Origin: an uncultured Verrucomicrobiales bacterium
GTDB lineage: Bacteria; Verrucomicrobiota; Verrucomicrobiia; Verrucomicrobiales; Akkermansiaceae
DNA length: 64,000 bases
Direction of reading: 5' to 3'
Assembly (NCBI GenBank): GCA_949373085.1
Contig: CASICJ010000001.1
Location: 32,698 to 96,697 of the forward strand
In this document: positions 1 through 9,668 of the stretch, one piece after another
How positions within the stretch are numbered: position 1 is the stretch's first letter
How the letters are laid out: each line of letters opens with the position of its first letter
The notes under the pieces: model-generated
The model's database searches: none
Told to the model about the DNA's origin: nothing
Seen by the model: only the letters and a program-made list of their open reading frames with translations
Made by a program: the position numbers and the translations under genes

Positions 1-3000
1 TAGCAGCCTTGAGGAATTTAGGTGAAGTCCCGAGAATAGTTTTGCAGTTGGCGATCGCGTCTAAAGGTTGTCCTTGTTCGAGTTGAAAAAGGACGAGGCG
101 GTGCCGTAAATTAGGATTTCCAGGGTTGTTGTCAGCTGATTTTTTTTTGTAGTATAACCCTAGCGTAGGGTTTTTGGTTTTGAGTGCGATATTGATGGCG
201 TCATCGTAGATATCTAAGTTCTGAGGGTGGTAGGATATCGCGTCGTTGAGAATCGCGAAGGATTTTGAAAAATTGCCTGTTTCAGCGTGGGCAGTCGCAA
301 GAAGGCGCAGAACGCGAATATCTTTGGGAAGGATTTCGTTAGCGGCCTCGAGCTGAGGAATGGCTTCGGCTGGCCGACCTTGCTGTCCCAAGATTTGGCC
401 GAGAAGTAAAAGATTGTCGCTTCGGGTGAATTTTTCACCTTGGAGAAAGGGCTTCGTAAGAGCTGAGCGGAGGTAGTTGATGGCGAGGTTGGGCTTGGCA
501 CGTTGGAGTAGTTGTTGAGCTGTGCCTTGGGGGGAAGACGCTGCAGGCTTGCTGGTCCAGCGTCCTGCAAAGGGTGAACCGGCAGAGCGACGTTCCAAGG
601 GGGATGCTGTCGCGAATTTGGTGTCGTTAATGATTTGCTCGATTGAAGCGATACCTCGATAAATGGCGAGGAGCTGTCCTTCCGTGGAGACTAGGAAGCT
701 CGTAGGAACGGGAATGGGGATCCAAAGGTCAATGATGGAAGCGTGGAGGGCGTCGAGTAGCTCTACGGCTTCGGGGCCAGCCATCCTGGTAGCGAAGGGC
801 GAGTTGATAGACTTAAGGTAGGCATTGGCTTGATCGTAGTGTTCTTGGTCGGTGCAGAGGAGTTCGAGGTTAATGTTCGATTTTTTAAACTTGGCAGCTT
901 GGTTGGTCCAACTTTGAAGTTCTTTTTGGCAGTGCGGGCAGGTGCGGCTCCAAAGCGCGATTAGGGTGGTTGCAGAAATGGAGAGGGGTTCGCCAGCAGC
1001 AGTGAGTATATTTGGGAAGGTGTGGCCTGCCGGAGGAATGATGCGCGCGACCGATTTTTTTTCGGGGGTCGGGTGTGGTGCTGCTATGAGATTGGGATTT
1101 CGTCGGGTTTTGCGAGGGGTGACGGTTGCTACACCTTGGATGAGATAAAGTTTTTGGTTAGCCTTAATGCCGTTGAAGGTTTGCGATTTCGAGCCGGGCC
1201 AGTGGACCACTACTCTTTCGATGACGGCATCTTCACCAAGGCCAAAGTGTAGCCAATGGGATGATTGGGCTAGAAAAGATTGGCCGGCGTGGAGGGTGCG
1301 GATATGAGGGACTAACTGTTTTTTAAGATGGACTTCGACACGAGCTCCAATGGCATCTCGCGGAGTTGTTTTGGCAGAACCGGTGAGGTGAAGTGAGAGG
1401 AAGTTTGACTCAGATTTGAGGTTGTTCTTTAGGAGTCGGACACGAGGAGCAGTGCGGTTTGTGACAAAGAGATCAAGATCACCGTCGTGATCGTAGTCAA
1501 TTAGTCCGATGGCGCGGGCATCATCTTCAAAGTCCCAGCCAATGGCGCTGGAAACGTCGGCGAAAGGGCTGTTCTTACCGCAATTAAGGAAGGCGTTGTT
1601 TGTTTCGCGTCCAGAAAACGATTTATTTTCGTGAAGGAGACGATTGAGAGCCAGCCAACCTTGACGGTAGGATTGTAGCCTAAGATCGTCACCTTGGGGA
1701 GCGGTAGGAGATTGCGACACGACCTGTCGCCAGTAGACACTTCATAAATCACCAGTGTCTTCGGCGGTGACAAAGCCGTTCGCACCAAGGATATCGAGCC
1801 ATCCGTCATTATTGAGATCTGCAAAAGTAGATCCCCAGCACCAGCGTGCCATATTGGTTTTTGTTTGAATAGAGAGATCGGTAAAACCACCTTTTCCGTT
1901 GGCGGCGAAGAGGGAGTTTCCACGAGCCATACGTCGGAAGGTGCCGGCGGCGTTTTCGTCGTGCTCAAGTTTTTTAAGGAAGCGATTTTGTTCCGTGACT
2001 CGGCTTCCAGCGCTTGAGAACATATTGGAAACGTATAGGTCCATCCAACCGTCCCTATTGAAGTCACCCCAGTTGGTCGACATACCGGCGGCAGAGTCTT
2101 CGATGCCAAGAGGGCCGGCAATGTTGATGAAGAAAGGGAGCTTCCCGGGTTCGACTCCTTGATTTTGGTAGAGGCAGTTCCGGCCGAAGTCGTTTGCTAA
2201 GTAAAGGTCGAGGTCTCCGTCTTGATCGTAGTCTTCCCAGGAAGCGGCAAAGGAAAATCGGGTGTTGTTTTGGTTGAGGCCAGTTTGTTCAGTGACGTCT
2301 TTGAAGGTCCAGTCTCCGTTGTTTCGCCAGAGGATGTTTTGGCCTCCGTTGTTAGCGTCGTGGAATGGAACGGGCTCGGCGAGGGCTCCGGCTCGTGCTG
2401 AAGATGCCGAGGGGTTGTAGCCGCAAACGTAGACGTCCACGAAGCCGTCTTGATCGAAGTCAGCGGAGGTGAGGGAGAAGGATTGAGCTTTGGTAGAGCG
2501 ACCAAAAGCAAGTTCGAAGTGGCCTTTGCCGTCTATGTTGTCCATGAAGAGAATTTTGAAATCTTGTGAGATAACGAGGTCCTGATCACCGTCGTTATCG
2601 AAGTCAAGGAAGAGGGCGGCGGCGCAGTAATCGAGCCAGTCAGTTTTTGATTCAATAGAGAAATCGGTGAGCGTGCCATCAAGATTTTGTAAGAAGAGAA
2701 GATTAGGGAGCCCACCTTGTTGGCAGAGGTAAAGATCTTCGAGACCGTCGCCATTTATATCGGCTATTGCCAGGCCGTGGTTTGCAGCAGAATCGAGTCC
2801 GAAATCGCGCGGGATACGGCTGCGCCAGTGGTCGGTTGAGCGGAGAAGCTGGGATTGATAAGAAGGATTTTGATTGAAGGCGGAAGCTGTGACATCGGTG
2901 AGAAGTTGGCGATTACTGGTCTGCTCGACTTCTTCAAATTCCTTAAGGGTGATGGTCTCTAATCTAGGGGGAGAGGTTTCTGTCCAAGAGCAGGTCCAAT

Positions 3001-3478
3001 GAGCGTTGATTTGGAGGAGAGGGGATTTGAGGGTGACGAGCGAGTCCGAGGATTTGGAGGTAACCGAAATCATCTTAATCTTGGTTTTAAAGTCAGGTTC
3101 CGCGCGTGATATAATTGCTGAATAAGGTATTTTGGTCGTATTTTTAAAAATTCTGCGAACGATTAGCCCGGCGTTTTTAAAGACGATATTAGTTTGAGGC
3201 TTGAGGAGCTGTGCGGATTTAAAATTTGTTGTGATATGCTCGGTTTTCCGCTGGTGGAGGAGGCTATCGAGGAAATTTTCGAGGATTATTTGGTATTCCG
3301 ATGACTTGGCTTCGGATTCCCATCCGTCTTTCGTGGGATCGATACGTTCGTAAGCATCAGCGAGTTCTTCCTGATATTGCCGATTTTTTAGCCCGGGATT
3401 CGGAGATGTTGCTCCGGATTGACCAAAAACCATCGTCGCGAGGGTCGATATTATGCCAATAACTGCTGCTTTCATCAC
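1..3478 (-). CDS. Secreted CRTAC1-type FG-GAP / ASPIC-UnbV protein with thioredoxin-like and TPR domains; in-frame TGA (candidate selenocysteine); 3' end outside window
   Basis: Translation starts at 3478 with a signal peptide (residues 1-20), then a propeller-like region with DxDxDG calcium-binding FG-GAP motifs (e.g. DINGDG, DFDNDG, DYDQDG, DLNNDG). At 1742-1744 an in-frame TGA follows GANGFVTAEDTGDL (codon 579). The same frame then continues without a stop to base 1: SVYWRQVV, another FG-GAP motif (DYDHDGDLDL), an ASPIC/UnbV domain (about residues 640-740), a thioredoxin-like segment with CPHC (about 846-849), and TPR-like helices to the edge. These downstream blocks are family hallmarks, so the TGA is inside the gene, not its end. 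It is either a selenocysteine codon (see the hairpin at 1714-1730) or a nonsense mutation. Members of the family are extracellular; their molecular function is largely unknown. The gene is divergent from the flavoprotein gene at 3629. Confidence 0.85.
1714..1744 (-). promoter_or_regulatory. Candidate bacterial SECIS element directly after in-frame TGA
   Basis: Reading the minus strand, TGA occupies 1744-1742. Eleven bases later begins a perfect 6-bp stem GCGACA/TGTCGC (1730-1714) closed by the five-base loop GGTCG, so 17 nt separate the TGA from the loop. Known bacterial SECIS elements lie just after the UGA inside the coding region, with the apical loop roughly 16-37 nt downstream and a conserved G early in the loop; E. 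coli fdhF has CAGGUCUG at nearly the same place, here CAGGUCGUG. The geometry and loop sequence are seen directly. Function in selenocysteine insertion is inferred. No sel genes lie in this window. Confidence 0.5.
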
Positions 3479-3628
3479 TAGATCAGATTGTTGTGGCTCT
3501 GGAGGGTTGTCCAGTCTGGAGCATTCTTCATGAAAAGTTAGAGAGAGGATGGCTCGAAACGCGCTTGTAAGATTGCAAGGTTAGCGCAATGTTACCGCGA
3601 GGTTTTCTTAGCGCCTTTTTTGTTTCAA

Positions 3629-5356
3629 ATGAATTCTCCGATTGTCATTCCAGAAAATGCCCCGTTTAGCGCCGAGCAACGTGCTTGGCTAAGTGAGTTT
3701 TTAACCAAGGCCTTGGGCGACTCGTCAGTTGAGGTTGAGTCACCCGGGCCGGCGATTCCTGTCACAATTTTGTGGGGGAGTCAGACCGGGAATTCTGAGG
3801 GTGTCGCTAAAAAGTTTCTCAAAGGCCTCAAATCAGGGAATTATGAACCGCAAGTTTTTGATATGGCTGCTTACGACAAAGGTAGGTTGCCGACAGAAAA
3901 GAATCTCTTGGTGATTACAAGCACCTACGGTGATGGCGAGCCACCCGATAATGCCTCTGATCTTCACGAATATATCATGGGCGAGACTGTCCCTAGCCTT
4001 GAAGGTGTTAATTTTTCGGTCTTTGCGCTCGGTGATAGCGAATATCCTGACTTCTGCCAGTGTGGTATCGAATTTGACCAACGTCTCGAAGCCTTTGGAG
4101 CAAAACGAATTTTTAAGCGTATTGATTGTGACGTCGACTACGACGAGCAATTTGCAGAGTGGAAACAAGGGGTCATGGAGGCTATGGGCGGCAGCAGCAG
4201 GGCTCAGGAGGCCGATGAAGTTGTCGTGGAGGAACCTTTTGGTAAAAAGAATCCTTTCCCTTCACCTCTGCTGAATTCCTACGATCTTAATAAAGAGGGA
4301 TCGGCACGTGAAACCTATCACGTGGAGCTTTCTCTCAAGGATTCTGGCTTGGAATATCAAGTTGGTGACGCTCTTGGCGTGCTTTCTCACAACCCGGCTC
4401 AAGTTGTGGATGAGATCCTTCCTCTCCTTCCTTTTAATGTGAAGGATGACGTGCCACTCCCGAGCGGAGCTGAGGGTTCACTCCGCGAGGCCTTGATCAC
4501 ATCTTATGACATTCGTAGTCTTAATAAGAGACTTCTAAAGAGTTGGTCAGAGCGATCTGGTTCACCTTTTCTCCGCGCTCTTGTCGAGAGCGGGAGTAGA
4601 GAGGAGATCGAAGAATTCTGTTGGGGCAGGGAATTGATTGATTTGATTAACGATCATCCGGCTGACTTTGCAGATGGGGAGGAATTTGTAGGTGTGTTAA
4701 AAAAACTACAGCCACGCCTCTATTCAATTGCCTCCAGCCCAAATGCTCATCCTGGCGAGGTTCATCTGACCGTAGCAATCGTTCGCTATAACTCTCATGG
4801 TCGAGATCGGGGTGGGGTTTGCTCCACTTATCTTTCGGATCGAGTCGGTGATGTTTGTTCTGGAATTTTTGTTCATAACAACAAGGCTTTCCGTCTGCCC
4901 GAAGATCATTCTAAGGATATAATTATGGTGGGGCCGGGAACAGGGATTGCTCCGCTTCGTGCCTTCCTTGAAGAGCGCGAGGTTTCGAAAGCAAGCGGCC
5001 GTAATTGGCTTTTCTTTGGGAATCCTTTTCGGGCCACTGACTTTATTTATGAAGACGAAATTAATGCTTGGGTTGAAAATGGCACACTAACCAAACTTGA
5101 CCTAGCCTTCTCTCGTGATCAGGAAAATAAAATCTACGTTCAAGATCGGATGCTGGAAGCTGGAGCCGAACTCTGGGACTGGCTGGAGGGAGGGGGATAC
5201 TTCTATGTTTGCGGCGATGCTTCCCGAATGGCGAAAGATGTGGATAAGGCCCTTCAGACAATTTTGAAGACCCATGGTGGTTTGAGCGACGAAGAGGTGG
5301 TAGACTATCTCAAGAAGCTCAAAAAAGAAAAGCGCTACGCTCGCGACGTTTATTAG
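3629..5356 (+). CDS. cysJ: Sulfite reductase (NADPH) flavoprotein-type diflavin reductase
   Basis: This 575-residue diflavin reductase moves electrons from NADPH through FAD to FMN, most likely to a sulfite reductase haemoprotein. An N-terminal flavodoxin domain (about 45-185) carries the FMN loops GSQTGNSEG, STYGDGEPPDNA and FALGDSEYPDFC. The FAD domain has RLYSIASSP and GVCSTYLSD. The NAD(P)H domain has GPGTGIAPLRAFLEER and YVCGDASRMAKDV, and the protein ends in a typical aromatic residue (ARDVY). The length matches CysJ. The ATG at 3629 is preferred over an in-frame TTG at 3620. No cysI is adjacent, so another partner is possible. The BFN-domain gene follows after 44 bp. Confidence 0.85.
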   Translation: MNSPIVIPENAPFSAEQRAWLSEFLTKALGDSSVEVESPGPAIPVTILWGSQTGNSEGVAKKFLKGLKSGNYEPQVFDMAAYDKGRLPTEKNLLVITSTYGDGEPPDNASDLHEYIMGETVPSLEGVNFSVFALGDSEYPDFCQCGIEFDQRLEAFGAKRIFKRIDCDVDYDEQFAEWKQGVMEAMGGSSRAQEADEVVVEEPFGKKNPFPSPLLNSYDLNKEGSARETYHVELSLKDSGLEYQVGDALGVLSHNPAQVVDEILPLLPFNVKDDVPLPSGAEGSLREALITSYDIRSLNKRLLKSWSERSGSPFLRALVESGSREEIEEFCWGRELIDLINDHPADFADGEEFVGVLKKLQPRLYSIASSPNAHPGEVHLTVAIVRYNSHGRDRGGVCSTYLSDRVGDVCSGIFVHNNKAFRLPEDHSKDIIMVGPGTGIAPLRAFLEEREVSKASGRNWLFFGNPFRATDFIYEDEINAWVENGTLTKLDLAFSRDQENKIYVQDRMLEAGAELWDWLEGGGYFYVCGDASRMAKDVDKALQTILKTHGGLSDEEVVDYLKKLKKEKRYARDVY

Positions 5357-5400
5357 AAGTCGATGTTGGTTTTTTGAAGCGGAGGATTAAGACTTAGAGA

Positions 5401-5865
5401 ATGAGCAAATTGGTGCGTGTCGAACCAGTTGCGCTCCTGCCGACTCCGGCGGGTTGCGCTGTTTTCCTCGGTGACGGGAAAAAAGTGATCGTTTTTTATA
5501 TCGATCCAGCAATCGGTGCTTCGATTAACGCAGTTTTAGCTGGAACTATTCTCCCGCGACCTCTCTCGCATGATCTCTTTTCGCAAACGCTTGATGCTTT
5601 TGGTGCGGAGGTTCTTCACACCACGATTGTGAAAAAGGAAGGAGAAGTCTTTTTCGCGCGATTAATTATCAAAGCTGAAAACGAGATTATGGAGAAAAAA
5701 ATCGTGGAGCTTGACGCTCGCCCCAGCGATTGTCTTGCCCTTGCGGTTAGGCACGAGGCACCGATTTTTGTAGTCCCGGACGTTTGGGGAAAGCTAGAGG
5801 ACATGAGTGAAACTCTCGACAGCCTCAGAAGTCAGGAAAACCTGCCCGAGGGTTTCGGAGTCTAG
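5401..5865 (+). CDS. Bifunctional nuclease (BFN, DUF151) domain protein
   Basis: This 154-residue cytosolic protein matches the BFN/DUF151 family in length and in its core motif: ELDARPSDCLALAVRHEAPIF near residues 102-122, plus the N-terminal strand pattern ending in VFYIDPAIGASI. Family members are compact alpha/beta proteins reported to have nuclease activity in plants and bacteria, but their role in most bacteria is unclear. The gene sits 44 bp after the flavoprotein gene and directly abuts the M29-like gene, so the three are probably cotranscribed. Family assignment is firm; the biochemical role here is inferred. Confidence 0.8.
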   Translation: MSKLVRVEPVALLPTPAGCAVFLGDGKKVIVFYIDPAIGASINAVLAGTILPRPLSHDLFSQTLDAFGAEVLHTTIVKKEGEVFFARLIIKAENEIMEKKIVELDARPSDCLALAVRHEAPIFVVPDVWGKLEDMSETLDSLRSQENLPEGFGV

Positions 5866-5919
5866 TTGATTTTAAAAGATCACTTGCGAGCCGATGAGGC
5901 GGCGATAAGATATCGGCCA

Positions 5920-7137
5920 ATGATTAAACCATCTTATTTAGAGGAGGAGATCCTCTTGAATCCCGAAAAGCGTATTTTTCCTAGATTTGATTTAAGGCAG
6001 CTCCTGGATACTGTTTTTGCTCCGACTCAAGGTTGTCGTGTTTGTATCTTAGTGGACTTTGAATCTCCCCAAAGGTGGATCAAGGACTTTTCCTTCCGAG
6101 ATCAGAAAGAGTTTGGGGTGCAAAATAACGCATACACCTATTTTTATGAAAAACTTCAGGGAGGAGTTCTTGAGGAGCTAGGCATGAGTGGTGGCGAAAT
6201 GTATGCCTATAAGTTCACCTATGGTTCAAATCTAGATTTGAGCGATGAAGTTTGGGATACGGATGGGAATCAGCTGTCGTTGGACAACGATATCTACTCC
6301 AACTACGATATTATTCTTTGTATTTCTACCTGGTCTGCGACAGCTCCGCTGACTGCGAAATGTAAGCAATTTAACTTTCGGGGGGCAACGATGCACGGAA
6401 TGAATGATATCATTTTAAATTCGGGTCTCGCGGTGAATTATCAGGAGGTTTCTGATGACGCAGAGAAGATGCGTGCCGCACTAACTCAGGCTGAATCGGT
6501 GGAGATCGACTTTGAACTCGAAGATGGTGAAATTCTTACGGCGTGGCTGGACCTTGGAGGGCAGGAAGCGCAAAAGTCGCATGGTCTTTGTCGTGGAACC
6601 AAACCGGACATCGCTAATCTTCCAGCAGGCGAAGTCTACTTTGTGCCTCAAGATGCTCGCGGCAAGTTTCCGATGAAGTATGAGGATGGGACTCTCGGTG
6701 TGTTGGATGTAGTGAATCGTGATGTGGTGAAGTCGACCCTTATCGAAGGAAGCCAAGCGACGATTGACGAGCACAACGCTCGGCTTGCTGATGACCCGAT
6801 GACCGGAACTCTCGGTGAGCTTGGGTTTGGAACCCAGGTTTTGCCTGTCTCATATCAAGATATTCAAGACGAAAAGGTCCTGGGCACTTGCCATCTTGCG
6901 ACGGGTCGTGACGACCATTTGGGTGGGGATATTATTCCTGAGATGTTTAAAAAGCATGAGAATAGTACGCATGATGACATTTTGTTTGCGCCCCACAAAA
7001 CTCCAAATTTCAACGTGAAAGAGGTTCGTATGAGCTGGGGAGATCGAGCTGAGGTAGTAATCGAAAACTTTAGGCCTAGCGCTTACGTTATCAGTGCTCT
7101 TTGTGAAGAACCGCTTGGGGAATTAGTTCCAGCCTAA
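5920..7137 (+). CDS. M29-like (thermophilic aminopeptidase family) metallopeptidase
   Basis: The C-terminal half resembles M29 / AmpS-type leucyl aminopeptidases: a LPAGEVYFVPQDARG stretch, then GTLGELGFGTQ, GTCHLATGRDDHLGGD and the metal-binding THDDILFAP. These positions are where M29 enzymes bind two divalent metals. The N-terminal half (IILCISTWSATAPLTA) fits the family's substrate-binding domain. From the ATG at 5920 it is 405 residues, the normal size. An in-frame TTG at 5866 directly abuts the previous stop and would add 18 residues, giving translational coupling; the choice is uncertain. It is likely a cytosolic peptidase. The sequence is diverged enough that a related hydrolase fold with another substrate cannot be excluded. 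Confidence 0.65.
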   Translation: MIKPSYLEEEILLNPEKRIFPRFDLRQLLDTVFAPTQGCRVCILVDFESPQRWIKDFSFRDQKEFGVQNNAYTYFYEKLQGGVLEELGMSGGEMYAYKFTYGSNLDLSDEVWDTDGNQLSLDNDIYSNYDIILCISTWSATAPLTAKCKQFNFRGATMHGMNDIILNSGLAVNYQEVSDDAEKMRAALTQAESVEIDFELEDGEILTAWLDLGGQEAQKSHGLCRGTKPDIANLPAGEVYFVPQDARGKFPMKYEDGTLGVLDVVNRDVVKSTLIEGSQATIDEHNARLADDPMTGTLGELGFGTQVLPVSYQDIQDEKVLGTCHLATGRDDHLGGDIIPEMFKKHENSTHDDILFAPHKTPNFNVKEVRMSWGDRAEVVIENFRPSAYVISALCEEPLGELVPA

Positions 7138-7262
7138 GAGGTCATGGTTTTGCGATGGTGAGCATTTGAGTGGCTGTTACGGCTTTATAATGAAGCTCAC
7201 TAAATTGAAACAAGTTACTCCTAATTTGCGACGCTTTTCCATTAGATTACAGAGAGAAGACC

Positions 7263-7822
7263 GTGAATTTGGCACCCCAGCACAACAAGAGCTCCATCAC
7301 AGTTTCGTCCGTGGCTGGAGGAGCACGGCTCGAAGTTCCTGTTGTTTGCGAGGCAGCAGACAAGCGACGTATCGCGGATGCCGAAGATGTTTTGCAGGAC
7401 GCACTCGTGAAGTTGGCTCGCAAGGTGGAGGAGGGCTCGTTTGTGGGGGGGCAGGATGCTTGGATCGCCTTCATCTACACCCAGATTCGCCGGGAGGCAA
7501 TTGACCTAGGGCGGAAAGATGACCGCCGGAGGAGGCGCGAGGAAAATGTCATCAAGGATGATCGGTCCCTTGGGCGTGACATCGAGATGCCTCTTTTTGA
7601 AGGAGGGGCGAGTCAGGAGGAAACCCGCCAGTATTCTTGCAGAGGGCATGAAGACGCTTCCCACGAAAGTTTGCCGAAGTGATCAGCATGAAGCTGTGGG
7701 GTGAGCGGACTTTCGCGGAGATCGGGGAAGCCCTGGAAATTTCGCTCAACACGGCGGCTTCAAGATATCGATACGGAATAGAGGCTCTCAGAAAACAACT
7801 CGCTACCGCACGCTCTGAATGA
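7263..7822 (+). pseudogene. RNA polymerase sigma-70 family (ECF-like) factor, reading frame broken at three places
   Basis: Three frames together spell one sigma factor. Frame 1 gives PWLEEHGSKFLLFARQQTSDVS (region 2 start). After 7375-7376 another frame gives DAEDVLQDALVKLARKV and the region 2 sequence YTQIRREAIDLGRK. After an extra T at 7632 the frame moves to ILAEGMKTLP, and after an extra G at 7669 to FAEVISMKLWGERTFAEIGEALEIS, the region 4 helix-turn-helix, ending at 7822. Similarity stays intact between the shifts, so either the decay is recent or these are sequence errors. The true start is unclear; 7263 (GTG) is only the upstream open frame. An anti-sigma-like gene follows. If intact, the product would direct RNA polymerase to a small, probably envelope-responsive, regulon. 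Confidence 0.7.
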
Positions 7823-7892
7823 CGATATTTAAGCGGCTAATTGAAACACGTAAAAACTAGCAGTTCTCTCGATCAAGATTAAACTTACGGAT

Positions 7893-8550
7893 ATGGACTC
7901 CAGCACCCTAGAAAGCGAACTCAAGAAATTGGTTCCAGCTCCATTGCAAGATGGTCTCCTTGATCGACTTGATGATGCCATGACGGCTGCGGTAATTGAA
8001 GCTCCCCTTTCAAATGAGAAGATTGTAGTCGCCGCATTGGACACTGATCTTTCAGATCTCGAAGAAAGCCTTCGAAGACTTGTTCCTTACGGTGTTCCGG
8101 AAAATTTGATTTCCAGACTGGATGACGCGATGGCGCGATGGCATGAAGAAGTTCCGGTTGATGAGAAAATTGTAGAGATTAAGCCAGGTGTTAAGAAGGG
8201 TAATTCTTCGTGGTATGGCATCCGTTCAGTGGCGGCGGTCGCTTTTCTTGGCGGAGTTGCCGCGATTCTTTCGAGCAATTCTTTTTCTGGACCCGCTCGG
8301 GTTACGGAACGAATCCCGGATCTCACGAATGGAAATACCAGTCCAGTTGTTTTCACCCCAAAGGATGCCCGTGCTTCAGTTGTTTCAGCAAAGGATCATG
8401 GAGTAGTCTGGACGAAAGCGCGGGCAACCGCTTCGATGTTTGGAAGTGCAGGTGAATAATAAGCTGCAGTTCGTGAACGAGCGTGGTGAGAAGTTAATCA
8501 TAGAGCAGCCCAAAAGAGAGGTGACCTTTACTCCAGTGAAATTTGATTAG
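7893..8550 (+). CDS. Membrane anti-sigma-like protein (frameshifted near 8418-8421)
   Basis: The N-terminal half holds two similar segments: KKLVPAPLQDGLLDRLDDAM, then RRLVPYGVPENLISRLDDAM, i.e. an internal duplication of about 60 residues. A single transmembrane helix follows (near residues 112-130, VAAVAFLGGVAAILSS), then a short C-terminal domain. The open frame stops at 8459, but removing one base in GCGCGGG (8418-8421) gives GQPLRCLEVQVNNKLQFVN and a natural end EVTFTPVKFD at 8550, about 218 residues. Position directly after a sigma factor gene, with a single membrane span, suggests an anti-sigma partner. There is no recognised anti-sigma domain, so the role is inferred from context. Confidence 0.55.
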
Positions 8551-8599
8551 ACAAATTTTTTGAGCTAAACCGCTCGATTCTTAAATAATGGGTCCTGAC

Positions 8600-9611
8600 A
8601 TGAAAATTACGACAATCGGCTTGATAGCTTTTCTCGGTTTACTCCCTAGCCTCTCAGCGATTGAGCGCCCGGATGGAGATGGAAGTACTGAAAAAGTGCC
8701 TAGTTCAACCAAAGGGGGGCATTCTCAAAGCAGATCAGAAAAAGGGTAATTTAGCTGACATCAGGAGTGCTAAAGCGGCTCCGAAACCAATGCCAGTCGA
8801 GAAGGTTGCCTACCTTGGAGTTCGTGGAGATGAAGCTAGCGAAGCTCTTCGTAGGCACCTTGAGCTTGAAGGGGGGCTCCTTCTCAGAATAGTAAAGCCT
8901 GCCAGTCCAGCCGGTCTCGCCGGTCTTGAGCAATTGGATATCATAGTCTCTATTGACGATAAAAGGCTCACTGATCAGGACTCGCTTCGCAAAGCGATCA
9001 CCAGCTACAGTCCCGGTGATGAGATTACGCTGAAAATTATTCGTCGAGGTGAGACAATCGAACAAAAAATAACACTGGGGAAAGCTCCGGCAATTCAGAA
9101 TTTGCCTCTCCAAGCGATTATTCCTAATCCTGCAGTTGATATGAATCGTTTGCTTAATCAGCAGCTTGAAAATGCTCTGGGTGGCCTTGGCGATGACAAG
9201 TTACAGAGGGAGATGATGAAGCAGCTTGAGAGGGCTCTTGGAAACGATGGCGCTGGCTTCAAGCGATTTAAATTTAACCTTGGTGGGAACATGCTCGAGG
9301 AGAAGGATTTGAAACTGGGGTTCCGTGGGATCGGCTCCATGAAGTTTGTTGACGAAGAGGGTTCGATAGAAATGAAGATGACGAATGGTCAGCGTGAGCT
9401 TTCAATCCACGACAATGAGGGAGAGCTTCTTTTTGAAGGGCCTTACGATACCGATATCGACAAAGCAGCGGTCCCGGAGGAATATCGCGATCGGGTTAAG
9501 CGAATCGATAGTAGCGGTGATGAAAATGGATTTCGGCTCAGGTTTAACGGGAATTTTCTGCAAGAACAGAAGAAGGGTGGAGAGGGTCTTCCCGAGAAAA
9601 AAGGTGAGTAA
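8600..9611 (+). CDS. Exported PDZ-domain protein (frameshift in a G6 tract at 8714-8719)
   Basis: The ATG at 8600 opens a signal peptide (MKITTIGLIAFLGLLPSLSA), but its frame ends soon after. Taking one G out of the G6 run at 8714-8719 joins it to the long frame that ends at 9611. That frame contains a PDZ domain (YLGVRGDEAS, KPASPAGLAGLEQLDIIVSI, SYSPGDEITLKIIRRGETI), then a charged region rich in Asp, Glu and Lys. No protease triad precedes the PDZ, so it is not a complete DegP/HtrA. It is probably a periplasmic PDZ protein acting with the sigma/anti-sigma pair upstream, for example in sensing. An in-frame ATG at 8588 is an alternative start. Confidence 0.65.
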
Positions 9612-9668
9612 TTACTCGTGGTTCTCGCTAGCTTCTTGAGGACAAGTAGAAATCGGAAAGATTTTATC

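Noticed and set aside
1501..2121. 206-codon minus-strand open frame overlapping the CRTAC1-like gene
   Set aside because: It is out of frame with the FG-GAP and ASPIC sequence and has no family similarity; the real continuation is the main frame through the TGA.
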